Source: Zopfochytrium polystomum (Eukaryota > Chytridiomycota > Chytridiomycetes > Chytridiales > Chytridiaceae). Taken from it: a DNA stretch of 34,965 nucleotides. The position numbers were made by a program, and so were the translations under genes. The stretch's first letter is position 1, and the number at the start of each line of letters is the position of its first letter. A model generated the notes under the pieces. It had not been told where the DNA came from and ran no database searches. It was given only the letters and a program-made list of their open reading frames with translations. The stretch spans positions 1 through 34,965 of the forward strand of contig JAIVFJ010000478.1 of NCBI GenBank assembly GCA_025765615.1. Direction: 5' to 3'. Shown piece by piece: positions 1 to 10,808 of the stretch.

Positions 1-290
1 CCCGTCAAACTCTCAAGCTTTGCTGCGCAAGAAGCAAGTACCTCGTCACGCTTTATCCAAGTCGTCGCTGCCCGCCTCGTGTGACATCCGTAGAATCAGC
101 TCACGACCAGTCGATTGCGTCATCAACTCCGATCAACCCCGCTCTCACCCTCCAAGCCTCATCCCGCAGATCTCTTTCTTGGGATACCCCCCTCTTCGAA
201 TCGTTTTCTCCATCCGCACCCCGAGTGCAACGCCAACTACGTCCTCCTTGACTCGTGACCCTTGTGAATCCTTATCTTCAGAAAGACATC

Positions 291-977
291 ATGGCTGCCA
301 CCTTCAACAACCCCAACGCTGGCAACGGTTACGGGATGGTCCCTCCTCCCCTCGGTAAGTGGATGCTCATTAATTATGCCCTTTTTCGTTGCTGACACAT
401 TTATTAGATGTAAGTGGATTCGTCTATGTCCCCCGGGTTGGGACGAAGCGAGGCTGAGATCCGGCCCAGACGCCGAAGCCATCGGGTTAGTAGTGTGCCA
501 CCCATTTCAGGGACTCGTGCTAACTGATGCTGCCAGAAAAATTGCTATGGAAACTTTCACCGACATCAGCTACATCAAGGAGAAAAATGCTATCCAGATC
601 TCCGGAGAAACGCATGACGAGGTTTACGCTGCGTAAGTGCTCGCATTTTGATTTGCTTTATTGCTTAATGGCTGACTTCCGTTGCAGGCAAAACCAGTTG
701 AACAACATTTTTCTTCCCCGTTATTGTCAAGTCAAAGCGCCAGTGGGCCCGTCCGGACCGTCCCGGCGGCTGGGGTCAACGCCGCGACGCCCAGTTCAAC
801 AACTCTCCGCTCCGTAAGATGCGATCGGAGAGTTCTCTCGGCCTTGCGGGTCACCCTCCGGCTGCCGCAACTGGCGGTCTTCACGGCTCTGGGGGACACG
901 GGGGTTTCCAGAGGCAGTCAATGGGCTTCAACCCTCGCAATTCGTCGGGACCGCAGGCGGTCGGGCAGTGGCGTTGA
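291..977 (+). CDS. Small KH-domain-like RNA-binding protein, four exons, two frame breaks
   Basis: Proposed exons are 291-354, 408-485, 537-632 and 688-977, all with GT..AG introns; the second intron (486-536) has a clear CTAAC branch site. Exons 2-4 encode a KH-like core: an IGK loop across the exon 2/3 junction, a helix, a strand reading AIQISG, then a helix rich in small and acidic residues ending NQLNNIF. This suggests single-stranded RNA binding, cytosolic or mitochondrial. The C-terminal part is Arg/Gly/Gln-rich and ends at 977. Two one-base frame changes are needed: at the C run 430-434 (reading FVYVP then PGWDEARL) and at the T run 708-712 (NNIF then FPVIVKSK). Both lie in homopolymers, so sequencing error is as likely as decay. 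The ATG at 291 is chosen because it leads straight into a good 5' splice site. The KH call is by pattern only; the usual full GxxG context is short. Confidence 0.6.
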
Positions 978-1664
978 ATCGGACTGCCCAGAAGCGGCCT
1001 GAGAATGGGTTTTGTGCCGCCCACCTCGAAGTGGATAACGGCCTTTCCCCCAAGCCAGCTGTACATCTTCAGCTTTCATGCACATTATCGTTTTTGCATC
1101 GCGGGCGAGCTTGAGATCAGCGTGCGCAGGAAATGGAGCGGTAGTCACTGGGGACGGGTTTGACGACTTCAAACTCCTACCACTTTAAATGACACCCGGA
1201 AGAGACGTTAGAACCGGTATCCCTCTTCGCTTTCGCAGATTGATCCTCTTGGTTTTCGACCGAAGCAGTCCTCGAAGAGTGCTCTAGGTTGTTGCCGCGA
1301 GTAATCAAGCTCGTCTGCCCAATAAAGAACATAAACGCTTGAAATCCACGTTTATCCCGTTAGCGTTTGCTGCGAAGGCCAGATCGAGCTGAGGTGGACA
1401 CCGGTAAAATAAACCGGCCCCATGGTGGGCGGCCCCCTGATGAAAGCAGAAAGTGCAATATCGTGCAGACTCTTATGCCAATCTGCCTGCGTGTTGCCGT
1501 TGCTGGCTGAGCCAAGTGTGCTTCGCCCTTCGTCCTACAAGAATATGTAAAACCGAAAATGGAAATTTGTTCGACAATCGGTTTCCGCATCCCCCTCAGC
1601 CCTACTCCCGCCATGGCACGTTCAACAACTGCAAGCGCAGCAACCATGCCCGAAGGCCGCTGGA
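978..1664. other. Spacer between KH-like gene and first SET gene
   Basis: No convincing coding region is seen on either strand. Short open frames on the minus strand (881-1172, 1360-1647) lack recognisable motifs. The end of this stretch (from about 1613) may hold the 5' leader or the true start of the SET gene: an ATG at 1613 opens a 21-codon frame that stops at 1676. Confidence 0.5.
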
Positions 1665-2990
1665 ATGGACAGCATTAACGTCCACAGCGACACTAGCAGC
1701 AACAGCAATAGCAATTTGTACAGCAACTTCGACAACAACAGCAACGACAACAATAACCACAGCAACCGTTCATCGCAACGAACGCCGTTGCCCCAGCAAC
1801 AGAGCGGCAAAGTGTCCAATATTGGCGCTTGTTATCATTGCGGTTGTCTCCCTCACAACTGGATTGCTGGTGAGGGGTTTGTGCAGAGATTCTGAACCGA
1901 CACGTCTAACAGCATCTTCTGTGACGAGGACAGATTCAATCGGCTGTGCCCAGGATCGACCTCTCAGCGGTCTCGTCCTCGCTCTTTCCCTTGGTCTCGC
2001 CCTTCCTCGCCGTCTTGCCCACTCACTGGCCCGGCCAATGCCCGAACGTCCCAGCTGGCCCCACAGCAACCGACAATTCGACAAGCGCGATCGCCCCGAG
2101 CGCTGCAACCCAGGCATCCTCCCATGCGGCGTCTTCATCTTCATCGTCGAACCCCACCGTCCAGGCGTACGAGGCGGCCAAGGCCTACCGCACGTCCTTC
2201 GGCCACAGCGAGTTCCGGCGGTACCTCGCCATCGACGTGATCCACACCACCGAGATCGAGCCGTCGATCGCGCCGCTCGTCCTCGCCCACGACGTGTACA
2301 AGGACGACATTTACGCCGCGGACAACGTCGGGTACGACCGATGGAAGCAGCAGCTGGCGTGGGTCCTGGACGGAGGGCTGGCCGACGACGATCGCTTCCA
2401 CGTCCGTTGGATCTCCAAGCATAAGGGGTACGGCGTGTTTGCCAACGTCAACATCGGAAAGAGTATGCCGGTCGCAGTGTACACTGGGGTCATTACGAAT
2501 GGTGAGTTGCCCCGGCGCTCATGGATGCAGTTTTTACTTGACTTCCGACATATTGTTGCCAACCCCCCTGCAACGCGCAGGCTCCATCTCAGACTACATG
2601 TGGACGTACCCGTCCGTCATCATCGATCCCGCCACCAACGAGCCGCTGAACCTCGGCATCGACGCCAAGTCCCGCGGGAACTGGGCTCGCTTCATCAACC
2701 ACGAGGACGTGCCAAACTGCGACCCCGTGCATATCCCGTACAAAAACATTTGGCACGTTGTGTACGTCTCGAACCGGATCATTGAGGCGGGCGAGGAGGT
2801 GACCGTGTCCTACGGGGAGGCGTACTGGCTGAGCAGGCCCGGGAGGAAGGTGCTGCCGGGAAAGACAGAGCCTGAGCCTGTGGAATTCTCGGAGCCGGGA
2901 ACGGTGTATGGGGTGCAGGCAGAGGGTATGGAAATGGCGGAGGACGTGCCGAAGGTGGAAGAAGGGTCGAAGGCGATTGGGAGAAAGTGA
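1665..2990 (+). CDS. SET-domain protein with N-terminal membrane segment (paralog 1)
   Basis: Exons: a first exon ending at 1869, then 1934-2501 and 2581-2990. The first exon encodes a hydrophobic segment (PILALVIIAVVSLTTGLL) just before the splice site. The next exon starts IQSAV, matching LQSN at the same place in the paralog at 17083, which supports intron 1870-1933. The rest holds a conserved region (LAHDV..DRWKQQLAWV, GGLADDDRF) and a SET core: KGYGVF, YTGVITNG, the asparagine-histidine pseudoknot motif GNWARFINHEDVPNCDP and EEVTVSYGEAYW. SET proteins transfer methyl groups from S-adenosylmethionine to lysine; no post-SET cysteine cluster is seen. An acidic tail follows. The start is uncertain: ATG 1665 gives a Ser/Asn-rich tail (AAC/AGC repeats) but must change frame near 1812 to reach the membrane segment. 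If that segment is a signal anchor, the SET domain would lie in the ER lumen or outside the cell, which is unusual. Confidence 0.8.
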
Positions 2991-3459
2991 TCATGTTATT
3001 TGAGGTGTGGCGCCGATATATCGATGTGCTTATTAATACAAGTCGTTGCCATTTTCCTTGTCGCGTTCCTATTGCAAAACAGATTCTTGGATTTGATCAA
3101 AATATTTAAAAGGAATGAGATGCTCTGTCTGTAGTCCAGTGCTTGTCCAAATGCTGGCCAGCCAGCCAGACAGACAAACATCCAGAATTGAAAGGTTGAA
3201 CCAATCAATCTGACTGCACAAGAATAATGCAAAAATTGGAAGGAGGTTGGCTTGTCATGCTACTAAAATTGGTAAGCATTCTCCAACAGTTTCGCACACA
3301 ATAAAATGCCTGTTCGATCTTGTTTGTCGTTCATGTATCCACTCTTTCAGAAGAAGTTAAAAAGCGGGTGACTGCGGGCCGTCCCAAACACTTCCGCCTT
3401 GGCATGCGCATCCATACTCATTCTTCGCAGAGGAACTCATACATGGCTCCCTCGCCAGC
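2991..3459. other. Spacer after first SET gene
   Basis: AT-richer than the flanking genes, with no supported gene. It probably holds the 3' end of the SET transcript and the 5' leader of the membrane protein at 3460. I see no repeat or RNA gene. Confidence 0.5.
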
Positions 3460-4587
3460 ATGGCATCTGCGACCGCTGCCGCAGCAATGACCATCGTTGC
3501 GGTCGCTGGTGCTGCCGTCCGTCCAGTCGCCGCCAATACTATCCCTGCCTCCGGCGACGTGGCCACTAAACCGAACGTCCTCGTCATCGCCTCCATCGAG
3601 GCGCAAAAGATGGTGCCGACAACCTTATCCACCTTTCTACCAGTCATTACCCTCGTCGTTGTCGTCAGTTACCTATCCCTTTACGAACTCTCATCCCCAC
3701 TCTTGCAGTATGCCAAGCCCAAGGAGGAAGGCCACCGGCATCGACCTCGGAACCTGCGGACTCTCCGGCAGTTCGCAACTATCGTTGGGGCCGTAGCCTT
3801 GGACTTTGTGTGCTATCGGCTCCTGCTCAGCCCCATTCTGTCGACGGAGGCGAGCCGCATTCCGTCAATCCTCACTTATACTTCCGCCTTTGGTCTCCTC
3901 TGTCCTCGTCCATACGCCCGTCTAACCAACCGCACCTCAAACTCCGTGGTGCGGAAGCGCGAAGAAGTGTTTCGCCTCGTTTTCAACGCCCTGCTGTTCG
4001 CAGGGGTCATTGTCTATCTACGGGGGTCCCTCTTCGTCGGCGGGTATCCCGCCGCCCTCCAGTTCAATTCGATTGTCTCATATCAGCCTTATTCGAACAG
4101 CCCTCATTTGCAAGCAAACACGCTTTACAGCAAGATCACAATCGACGACGACATGGTGCTCTTTTCCAGCCCGCTCTCGTGCAGGCTGTCCAGCGAGACG
4201 CCTCCGATTTCGAATTCTCTCTTCAATGCAAGTACGACGACCACACTCCACTGCGCCGTCAAAGCAAACCCAAACACATTCGTTGAGGCGGCGATCAGCG
4301 TCGCGGGTACCACCGCTGCTGCTTTTCTGTGGTGGATAGTCCTTCTCGCGCATACCGAGACAATCAGCGTCGATCAGATTGACCTCGATTTTTTTTTTGG
4401 GCCTACATTTGGCATCGCCATCTCTTTGCTTGTCCTGTCGTTGTTTTTCAACCCGATCATCGCTATTCTGAGCCGCCCACCACTTCGTTTCGCGTGGTGC
4501 CCAAGTACGCTTGCCCGCCAGTGCGTTGATTTAAACTTGGGTCGGTTTTTGCCGGACACTCAACTGGCCTTTTACCGCGTTATTTAG
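3460..4587 (+). CDS. Five-helix membrane protein of unknown function
   Basis: A 375-residue uninterrupted frame. After an Ala-rich N-terminus come hydrophobic segments at about residues 59-77, 105-126, 172-190, 274-298 and 311-337. The loop between the third and fourth (about 80 residues) has two cysteines (near 241 and 265) and an N-glycosylation motif (NAS, near 256), so it may face outside. I do not recognise the family and propose no function. The segment around residues 31-65 (VLVIASIEAQKM, then LSTFLPVI) recurs in two damaged downstream copies at 5420 and 6309, so this is the intact member of a small tandem family. An ATG 17 bases upstream is in another frame. No intron is needed, unlike most genes here. 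An eight-T run encodes consecutive Phe codons near residue 311 without breaking the frame. Confidence 0.6.
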   Translation: MASATAAAAMTIVAVAGAAVRPVAANTIPASGDVATKPNVLVIASIEAQKMVPTTLSTFLPVITLVVVVSYLSLYELSSPLLQYAKPKEEGHRHRPRNLRTLRQFATIVGAVALDFVCYRLLLSPILSTEASRIPSILTYTSAFGLLCPRPYARLTNRTSNSVVRKREEVFRLVFNALLFAGVIVYLRGSLFVGGYPAALQFNSIVSYQPYSNSPHLQANTLYSKITIDDDMVLFSSPLSCRLSSETPPISNSLFNASTTTTLHCAVKANPNTFVEAAISVAGTTAAAFLWWIVLLAHTETISVDQIDLDFFFGPTFGIAISLLVLSLFFNPIIAILSRPPLRFAWCPSTLARQCVDLNLGRFLPDTQLAFYRVI

Positions 4588-5419
4588 AGAGCAAATGGTT
4601 TTTGAAAACTCTTGAGATAGAGTTTTATGTCCACACACCCGCAACTTCCTCTGATTACAACTAGTGGATGTGACAGATACAGCCAACCCTTTGTCTTTGC
4701 ATTCAATTCCACGCGCCTTCCTGAGCTTGCTCAAATGCATTGATTTCATATTGCGATCATCTCGCAGATGCAGCTCTTGCAATCTACTTTATCCTTTCTC
4801 TTGCTGCAAAACTTAAAACCGCGCCACAAGCGCTGACCACAGTCTCACACTGGCATTTCAGCACAGAAGTTGGAGCTGAAAATAATGCTCAGGCCAGCTT
4901 TCTTGAGGCCACATTGAACAAGTAGACCCTCCCAAAACAAAATCTAAGATATCAGAGAACAAGAAGACCAAGTGTGGGACGATTTTTGAATGAGTTTGCT
5001 GCGTCCAATATGGAGCAATTCTTCCAGGTTACGGGATGCTGATACTCTCATTCAGCTCTCAAGTCCCAGAAGCATGTATACTGGGGCAGAATTTCTTCGG
5101 ATGCTTTGGAAACGAGGGGACTGCGAGAACAAGTTCTCGCTCAACTTTTGAATGCCTATTTCGTCCGACTCGATGTGGAGGTCAGCAGAGGCCATCCTCC
5201 TTTTTTTCCTACAGTTTTGCGAATCACATTGTTGGCGTTTTGTTACAAGAAGAGTTAGTCGGGAGGACAGTTGTTGGAACGGATGGGAGGTTGGTGAGAC
5301 GGCGGAGCTGTTTTTGGGTCAGTGCTGGTTGCAACACGGCGGCATCGTTGGTCTGTGTGGCTGCGCATCCGACGGCCAATCTGTCTAAGAGAAACAGTGC
5401 TCACGACCCACCCCACGAC
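4588..5419. other. Spacer between intact membrane gene and its first decayed copy
   Basis: No supported gene. Open frames at 4740-4925 and 5036-5400 show no recognisable domain, signal peptide or good splice context. The second runs into the decayed copy that begins near 5420, and could be a remnant of its own 5' region. Confidence 0.4.
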
Positions 5420-5825
5420 ATGCTTTGCATCGCCGCAGCCATGGCCATCGCTGCGGTCGCTGGTGCTGCGTCGCCCCCGTCGCCGCCAATACCATCCCTC
5501 TCTCGGCCGGCGCCGGCGAGGTGGCCACATAACCGAACATGCTCGTCATCGCCTCATTGGAGGCGCAAAAGTAGGCGTCGACGTCCACGTAAACCTTTCT
5601 AGCCACCACAGCCACCGCCATCACGCACAGCTACCAATCCGTCCAGGAACCCTTAGCCGCGCCCAGGCAGTACGCCAAGCCCAAGAGGACCCTGAAGATC
5701 AAAGGCAACGGCTTCGATCCCAGTGGAATCTCGGTCGGGTCGTGACCCTCGACTTCTCGTGCTACCTGTTCCTGTTCAATGGTAGCGGGAAGGACAGCGG
5801 TTGCTGCCACCTCCACTGTTGTTGA
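5420..5825 (+). pseudogene. Decayed copy 1 of the five-helix membrane protein
   Basis: Similar to the intact gene at 3460 over its first third, with several frame changes and stops. Frame by frame one can follow MAIAAVAGAA (intact gene: MTIVAVAGAA), then VAANTIP, then NMLVIASLEAQK followed directly by TAG (intact: NVLVIASIEAQKM), then QYAKPK, and finally VTLDFSCYLFLFN (intact: VALDFVCYRLLLS). A TAA also sits just before the NMLVIAS block. The later transmembrane part is not seen. The number of lesions, some outside homopolymers, argues for a true pseudogene rather than sequencing error. Confidence 0.6.
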
Positions 5826-6308
5826 GCAGGAGGTCATCGGTTGGCGTGTTCGTCGTGGTGGGGATGACCTTGCTATTCCTTCTTTCCCATGTTTTTTTAC
5901 GATTCTCACAAGGAAAAGTTCTTCCTTGTGACTGTTGCCCTCTCATGGAATTTTCTCGCCATTTTTCCTCGTGAAGTTCGGTTGTTTGCACTGCTTTTTG
6001 CGAAAGCCCTGGCCTGTTTTCGAGGTGTTTTGTTAGCTGTACTGAAGTAGCAAGATGGCAAGGCTGAAGAGATCGTCCTCGTCGCAAGTCACCAACCTCA
6101 CAAGGAAAATCACAAGGAAATTTGGGTGGCAAAAACTATACCCAAACAGGAAATCCTTGGGAAATCTTCCACGAGGAAGAGTAATTTCCTTGCGTTTACA
6201 AAAACTCCCTATTATCTATCTGGCTTACTCGTCCCGCCACAAAGCCTCGATCCCCCACCTGACACAAAAGCGCCATGACTCATAACTCGAGCCCGCCCCG
6301 CATCTATC
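5826..6308. other. Spacer between the two decayed copies
   Basis: AT-rich stretch with recurrent short words such as CACAAGGAAA and TTTCCTTGTG on both strands (about 5909-5930 and 6095-6120). No gene is supported. Confidence 0.4.
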
Positions 6309-6590
6309 ATGGCCACAGCCGTCGTTGGAAGCCGCGGTTTGCCGCCGCCGCCGCCGCCGCCCTTAGCTCCAGTCGGCGCCGCCCGCCACATGGCCACACC
6401 CGCAACATGGCCACGCCAAGCGTTCTCGCCATCGCCTCTTTGGAGGCGCAAAAGATGGCGCCGACTCCCTTGTCCACGATTCTGGCAGTCATATCCCTCG
6501 CATCGCCGTCAGCTTCCTTTACATTCAAAACTCTTGGACCCATTATGTTTCAAGCCTACTTCTTTCGGGCCGTGGCGCTGTATTGACGAT
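6309..6590 (+). pseudogene. Decayed copy 2 of the five-helix membrane protein
   Basis: The block SVLAIASLEAQKM at about 6418-6456, followed by APTPLSTILAVISL, matches VLVIASIEAQKM and PTTLSTFLPVITL of the intact protein at 3460. The preceding Ala/Pro-rich part (GCC/CCG repeats at 6342-6362) is in a different frame. After the first membrane-like segment the reading frame closes at about 6586, so the other four helices are missing. A small protein of about 60 residues could still be made from the ATG near 6409, but truncation of the family's conserved part suggests a pseudogene. Confidence 0.5.
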
Positions 6591-6919
6591 TGAGAATCCA
6601 GGAAGCAGCGAAAAGTGCCATTTTCGACTTCAGAGTCAAAAGCGGCAGTCGGTATCTCGACATCAGTTGCTGTCTGTTGTTTACAGTCATCGATCAATTG
6701 TCGCAGTCGGTCACTGTTGCTGTTTGCCGGCGGTTAGCCTGAGCAAACTATCTTCAGCGAAGCGTTAGGGTTTGGTACGGACCCCGTTGAAAAGTTAACG
6801 GTTTAGTGGACCCCGACCTTTCCATGAAGGCATATTCAATTGGGAGTTTGGCTTATTCGCGAACGGAATAGGCGGTTGATTTGCAACGAAAGACGAAGGC
6901 ATTTTGCACCCTATCGCCC

Positions 6920-7021
6920 TCAGTCTCTCCTCCCTCTCTCTCCCTCAGTCCTCTCTCTCAGTCTCTCTCTCTCTCTCTCTCATACATACCTCTCTCTCCT
7001 CTCCTCTCTCTCATCCTCTCC
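6920..7021. repeat. CT-rich microsatellite
   Basis: Imperfect (CT)n with interspersed CC and CA, all pyrimidine on the plus strand apart from a short CATACATA interruption. It is the complement of the GA tract at 7359-7611, so the two could pair as arms of a large inverted repeat. Confidence 0.9.
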
Positions 7022-7358
7022 TCGCGAATCTGAGATCCAGATCCGAATCCAAACAACCCCAATTCGGGGGTAAAGCTTCTTTTGTTCTCGCTCACGCCCA
7101 CATTTTTCTCCGAAATGGGACGTTAACGCTTGGCAGATTGCAGGAGGAATGGCATGGAACGAATCACGGTCGACTGCGGAGCCTCTGGCACCCAAAAAAG
7201 GAGTCGCGCGCTCCACATGGCAGCCCATGCGCAAAAGGACCTTCCGCTTTGGGGAATTGAGCCAAAAATCGAAAGAGCGGACTTGAATGAAAAGGCAAAA
7301 AGACAGAAAAGGCTTGTGACGCGAGGCGAAATCGAAAGTGTTGTGTTATTGCGCGGTG

Positions 7359-7372
7359 AGAGAGAGTGAGAG

Positions 7373-7433
<61 letters not shown>

Positions 7434-7481
7434 GAGAGAGAGAGGAGGAGAGAGAGAGAGAGGAGAGAGGAGAGAGAGGAG

Positions 7482-7533
<52 letters not shown>

Positions 7534-7559
7534 GAGAGAGAGAGAGGGAGGGGAGAGAG

Positions 7560-7599
<40 letters not shown>

Positions 7600-7611
7600 G
7601 AGAGAGGAGAT
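7359..7611. repeat. GA-rich microsatellite
   Basis: About 250 bases of nearly pure (GA)n broken by regular GG steps. It lies about 140 bases upstream of the protease ATG. GA tracts are also found before the GH28 genes at 20932 and 28928. Confidence 0.95.
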
Positions 7612-7640
7612 AAGAGACAACGCTCGCATGGCTTAGTTCA

Positions 7641-7647
7641 TATAAAT
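7641..7647 (+). promoter_or_regulatory. TATA-like box of the protease gene
   Basis: TATAAAT directly after the GA tract and about 105 bases before the ATG at 7750; spacing fits a fungal core promoter. Motif match only. Confidence 0.4.
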
Positions 7648-7749
7648 CAAGCTCACTCTCCCGCATCCCCCTCCCCACACTACAAGCTCCGCCCGCCTCA
7701 TTTCACCCCAGCTAATCGTAATAATACCTCTCGAACGAACCCTCTATTA

Positions 7750-10700
7750 ATGGTCAAGATCTACCTTCCTGCCGCGGCTGCTGCCGCCGGCTCAGTCGCC
7801 ATCGCCGCGTCCGCAGCGGCGCTCTCCGTCGCCCCTCTCGAGGACCAGACGGCAGCTTCCTCCACATGGCCATGGTCGAATTCCCCACTGGTGACTCCTG
7901 CCGGCACCCAGGCGGACAACGTCGCGACCGTTCCTCAACGGAAAGGGCTTCAATCCCCACCATCCGCACGGTCACCAACACCAACATCTTTTGCGGTGTG
8001 TCCTTTTCTCTTGAAGACAACAGCCGAAACGGTAAGGAAAAAGAGACGTGGCGCTGTCGTGTTTCATACCCAATAAATGCTGGAAAATCTATTTCTTCCA
8101 GCGACCGATGCCATCAAGGAACTCGGCGGATCGGTCAACATCTTCCCTGTTGAGGAGCGCACCATGCCCATGCTTATGGCCGCGGCCGAGACTTCTGCCC
8201 AACCTAACGAGGCCATCCACACCTTGACCGGTGTCGACAAGGCCCGCAGTGAGTTCGGTCTCACGGGCAAGGGTGTCACCGTTGCCGTCATCGACAGTGG
8301 CATCTACTGGAAGCACCCGGCTCTCGGCGGCTGTTTCGGCCCCGGCTGCAAGGTTGCCAAGGGCTACGACTTTGTCGGCGATAACTACAACACGGACAAC
8401 CCAGTTCTTGTTCCCGACGCCGACCCGCTCGACGAGTGCAGCACTGAAAGTCACGGCACCCACGTGGCTGGTAAGTGCTAACGTGTTAACCTGTTAAAGT
8501 CTTTTTGAGAGAAATGAGAGCTGCCGAGTGCGGTTGGAGGTGAACTACGTCCAGAAGCTGCGGTGGGAAGTGTGTTGCTTGCTTTGTTGAAAATGTGACA
8601 GAAGTTGCACGAAGTCCTCGCCACAGTTGGTGCCCCATTGCTCCTGCATTGCACACAGCTTGCCATGTTTTTCGTGTTTTCGACTCTTGTAGAAGCATAC
8701 TGATCCACAATCACAATATGTTCCTCACTCAGGGATTGTCGCGGGAGACGCCCGCAACATTACCAAGGCCGGCTTTGTTCCAAACTTCGCGTGGACCGGC
8801 GTCGCGCCCGATGCCACCATCGCCGCGTACCGCGTGTTTGGTTGCACCGGAAAGACGGGTAACGACGTCATCACGTCGGCCATTTACAGGGCTGCAGCCG
8901 AAGGCGCCGACATTATCAACATGTCTCTGGGCAGCGGCCCCGGCTTCCCAGATGCTTCCGATGCCGTCGCCGTCGACCGAGTGAGCAAGAGCGGCGTGAT
9001 TGTTTTCGCCTCTGCCGGTAACAACGGCGCGGCTGGCCTTTTCGCTTCGTCCAACCCGGCCGGAGCGCTGGGCGGATTCAGCGTTGCCTCTTTTGACAAC
9101 GTCGAAACCGCAAAGTTCGCTCTCAAGGTCGCTGGAAACGTGTTCCCGTGGGGTCCGGGTCAGCTGAACAGCTCATTCGCCTCGCCGCAATCGTTGGACA
9201 TCTTCATCAACAACCCCAATGCGGTCACCCAGGATGTTCAGGACGATGGCTGCAACACAGTGAACCCTGGCGCTGCTGGAAAAGCCGTCGTTCTCCGATG
9301 GGGCTCCGGCTGCGGTTCCAACAAGCGCTGCACCACTGCCCAGCTCGCCGGCGCTACTGCTTGCATCATCTACTCGAACGGTGACAACATCATCAGCGTG
9401 ACCGGTGGTTCTATTCCAACAGCTTCCACCAGCCGCGAGGCCGGAGCTGCTATTCTCGCCAACCCGACCAAGGTTGTCATTACCAAGGACGACGCCAAGT
9501 TCCCCTACGTCACCGGCGGCACCATTTCCGACTTCTCTTCGGGCGGTATGGACGCGGAACTCCACATGAAGCCGGACTTTGGAGCGATCGGCGGCCAGGT
9601 CTACTCCAGCATCTCCCTCCACGCCGCCGAGGCTCAAGGCTACAACACCCCGTACGCCGCGTACGACGGAACCTCCATGTCCAGCCCGTACTCTGCTGGT
9701 ATTGCTGCTCTCCTTCTCCAGAAACGCGGAAAGATTTCCTTCGACGACGCCAAGATTGCCCTCCAAAACAGTGCCGTACCCGCTAAGAAGTTCAGGAGCG
9801 ACCTGGTCGACTCGGTCGCACTCCAGGGCGCTGGCATGCTCAACATTTACAACACGCTGAAAGCAAAGACCGTCATCACCCCGTCGTTCTTGGCGCTCAA
9901 CGACTCGCAGTACACTCGCCGTGACCACTACTCTGTCAACATCAAGAACAACTACGACCGCCCGGTCTCGTACACTGTCACGAACGTTGGAGCCGCGACC
10001 GCCAACGCCTTCAACGGCGTTGACGACTACGTCCAGGCCACGGCCGCAACCACCTACACCCCCAACTACGCCTCGCTCGGTTTTGGCAACAAGCAGGAAG
10101 CCGTCTTCACCACGGTCGTGGCCCCCGGCGCTACCTACCAAGTCAACGTCAAGGTGACCCCCGCCCGTGTCCGCGAACGCGTCCTTGTTCCCCATGTACT
10201 CTGGTTACATCATCGTCACCAACAACGTCGACTCGTCCGTCGCCCGGGTCCCGTACCTCGGCCTCGTCGGCAACTGGATGGACTCGCCGATCCTCGCCGT
10301 CCGCGCGCCAAAGTCCGTCGGCCGCGGCGCCGGCTTCTACAACGGCAACGGCAGCCCGATCACCGCCGGCTCCACCGTCAACGTGACGCGCTCCAACATC
10401 GCGCTCTTCTCCGCGTTCGCCGGGACCACCCGCAACGGTGTCGCCGAGGTCGTGTACACGGGCTCGGACCGCGCCGTCAAGGACCAGCTGAACAAGCTCG
10501 GCGTCGGCCACAACAAGAACCAAGGTATCCTCGTCATCCGCACTGCCAACAACGGCCCCATCGCCGGCACGTACTCTGGCACCTGGCCGCGGAACGCGGC
10601 GACCGCGTCCCAGAACATCCAGGCGCCCAAGTTCTACTTCTGGTCGGGTCAGGTCGTTGCTACGACCGCCTCCGAGTCCCTGATCAGGCTCCCCGCCGGC

Positions 10701-10808
10701 GAGTACAAGCTGCGCCTGAAGGGATTGAAGCACTTCAAGCCGCCCGGCTACCAGGGTGACGAGCACTACCACATCGTCGAGACCCCGTCTTTCAACCTGG
10801 TCTACTAA
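7750..10808 (+). CDS. Secreted subtilisin-like serine protease (S8, Vpr/C5a-peptidase type)
   Basis: Exons 7750-8031, 8102-8470 and 8733-10808, coding for about 900 residues. Order: signal peptide (Ala-rich, from residue 1), inhibitor I9-type propeptide (MVEFPTG ... FCGVSFSLED), catalytic domain, Fn3-like C-terminal domains. The catalytic triad is visible: Asp in VAVIDSGIYW (codon 8293), His in SHGTHVAG (codon 8452) and Ser in DGTSMSSP (codon 9674); the oxyanion Asn is in SAGNNG. A protease-associated (PA) insert lies between (GKAVVLRWGSG ... ACIIYSNGD). The C-terminal part (MYSGYIIVTNN ... VPYLGLVGNW) fits the fn3_5/DUF1034 module. It would degrade extracellular protein. Odd: the propeptide can be read only by changing frame about three or four times between 7855 and 7960, and another change is needed at the C run 10158-10162. 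The catalytic core is intact, so I favour sequencing indels over loss, without proof. Confidence 0.88.

Larger units (their letters stand above)
6600..7749. other. Long upstream region of the protease gene with two microsatellites
   Basis: No supported gene. It holds a CT-rich tract (6920-7021), about 340 bases of ordinary sequence, a GA-rich tract (7359-7611), then a TATA-like site and the protease start. Long open frames across the tracts encode only Arg/Glu or Leu/Ser repeats and are not genes. Confidence 0.6.

Noticed and set aside
1453..2424. Single 323-codon frame as an independent protein
   Set aside because: It covers the membrane segment of the SET gene but then runs in the wrong frame through the SET exon; the paralog at 17083 shows the correct frame and splice.
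7123..7678. Long open frames across the GA tract (Arg/Glu-rich on plus, Leu/Ser-rich on minus)
   Set aside because: They are translations of a microsatellite; dinucleotide repeats stay open in all frames and carry no protein signal.
8471..8732. Possible extra exon within the 262-base protease segment
   Set aside because: GTAAGT and CAG boundaries join HVAG to IVAGDAR in phase, as the family requires. The segment has stops in the coding frame and is best read as one intron.
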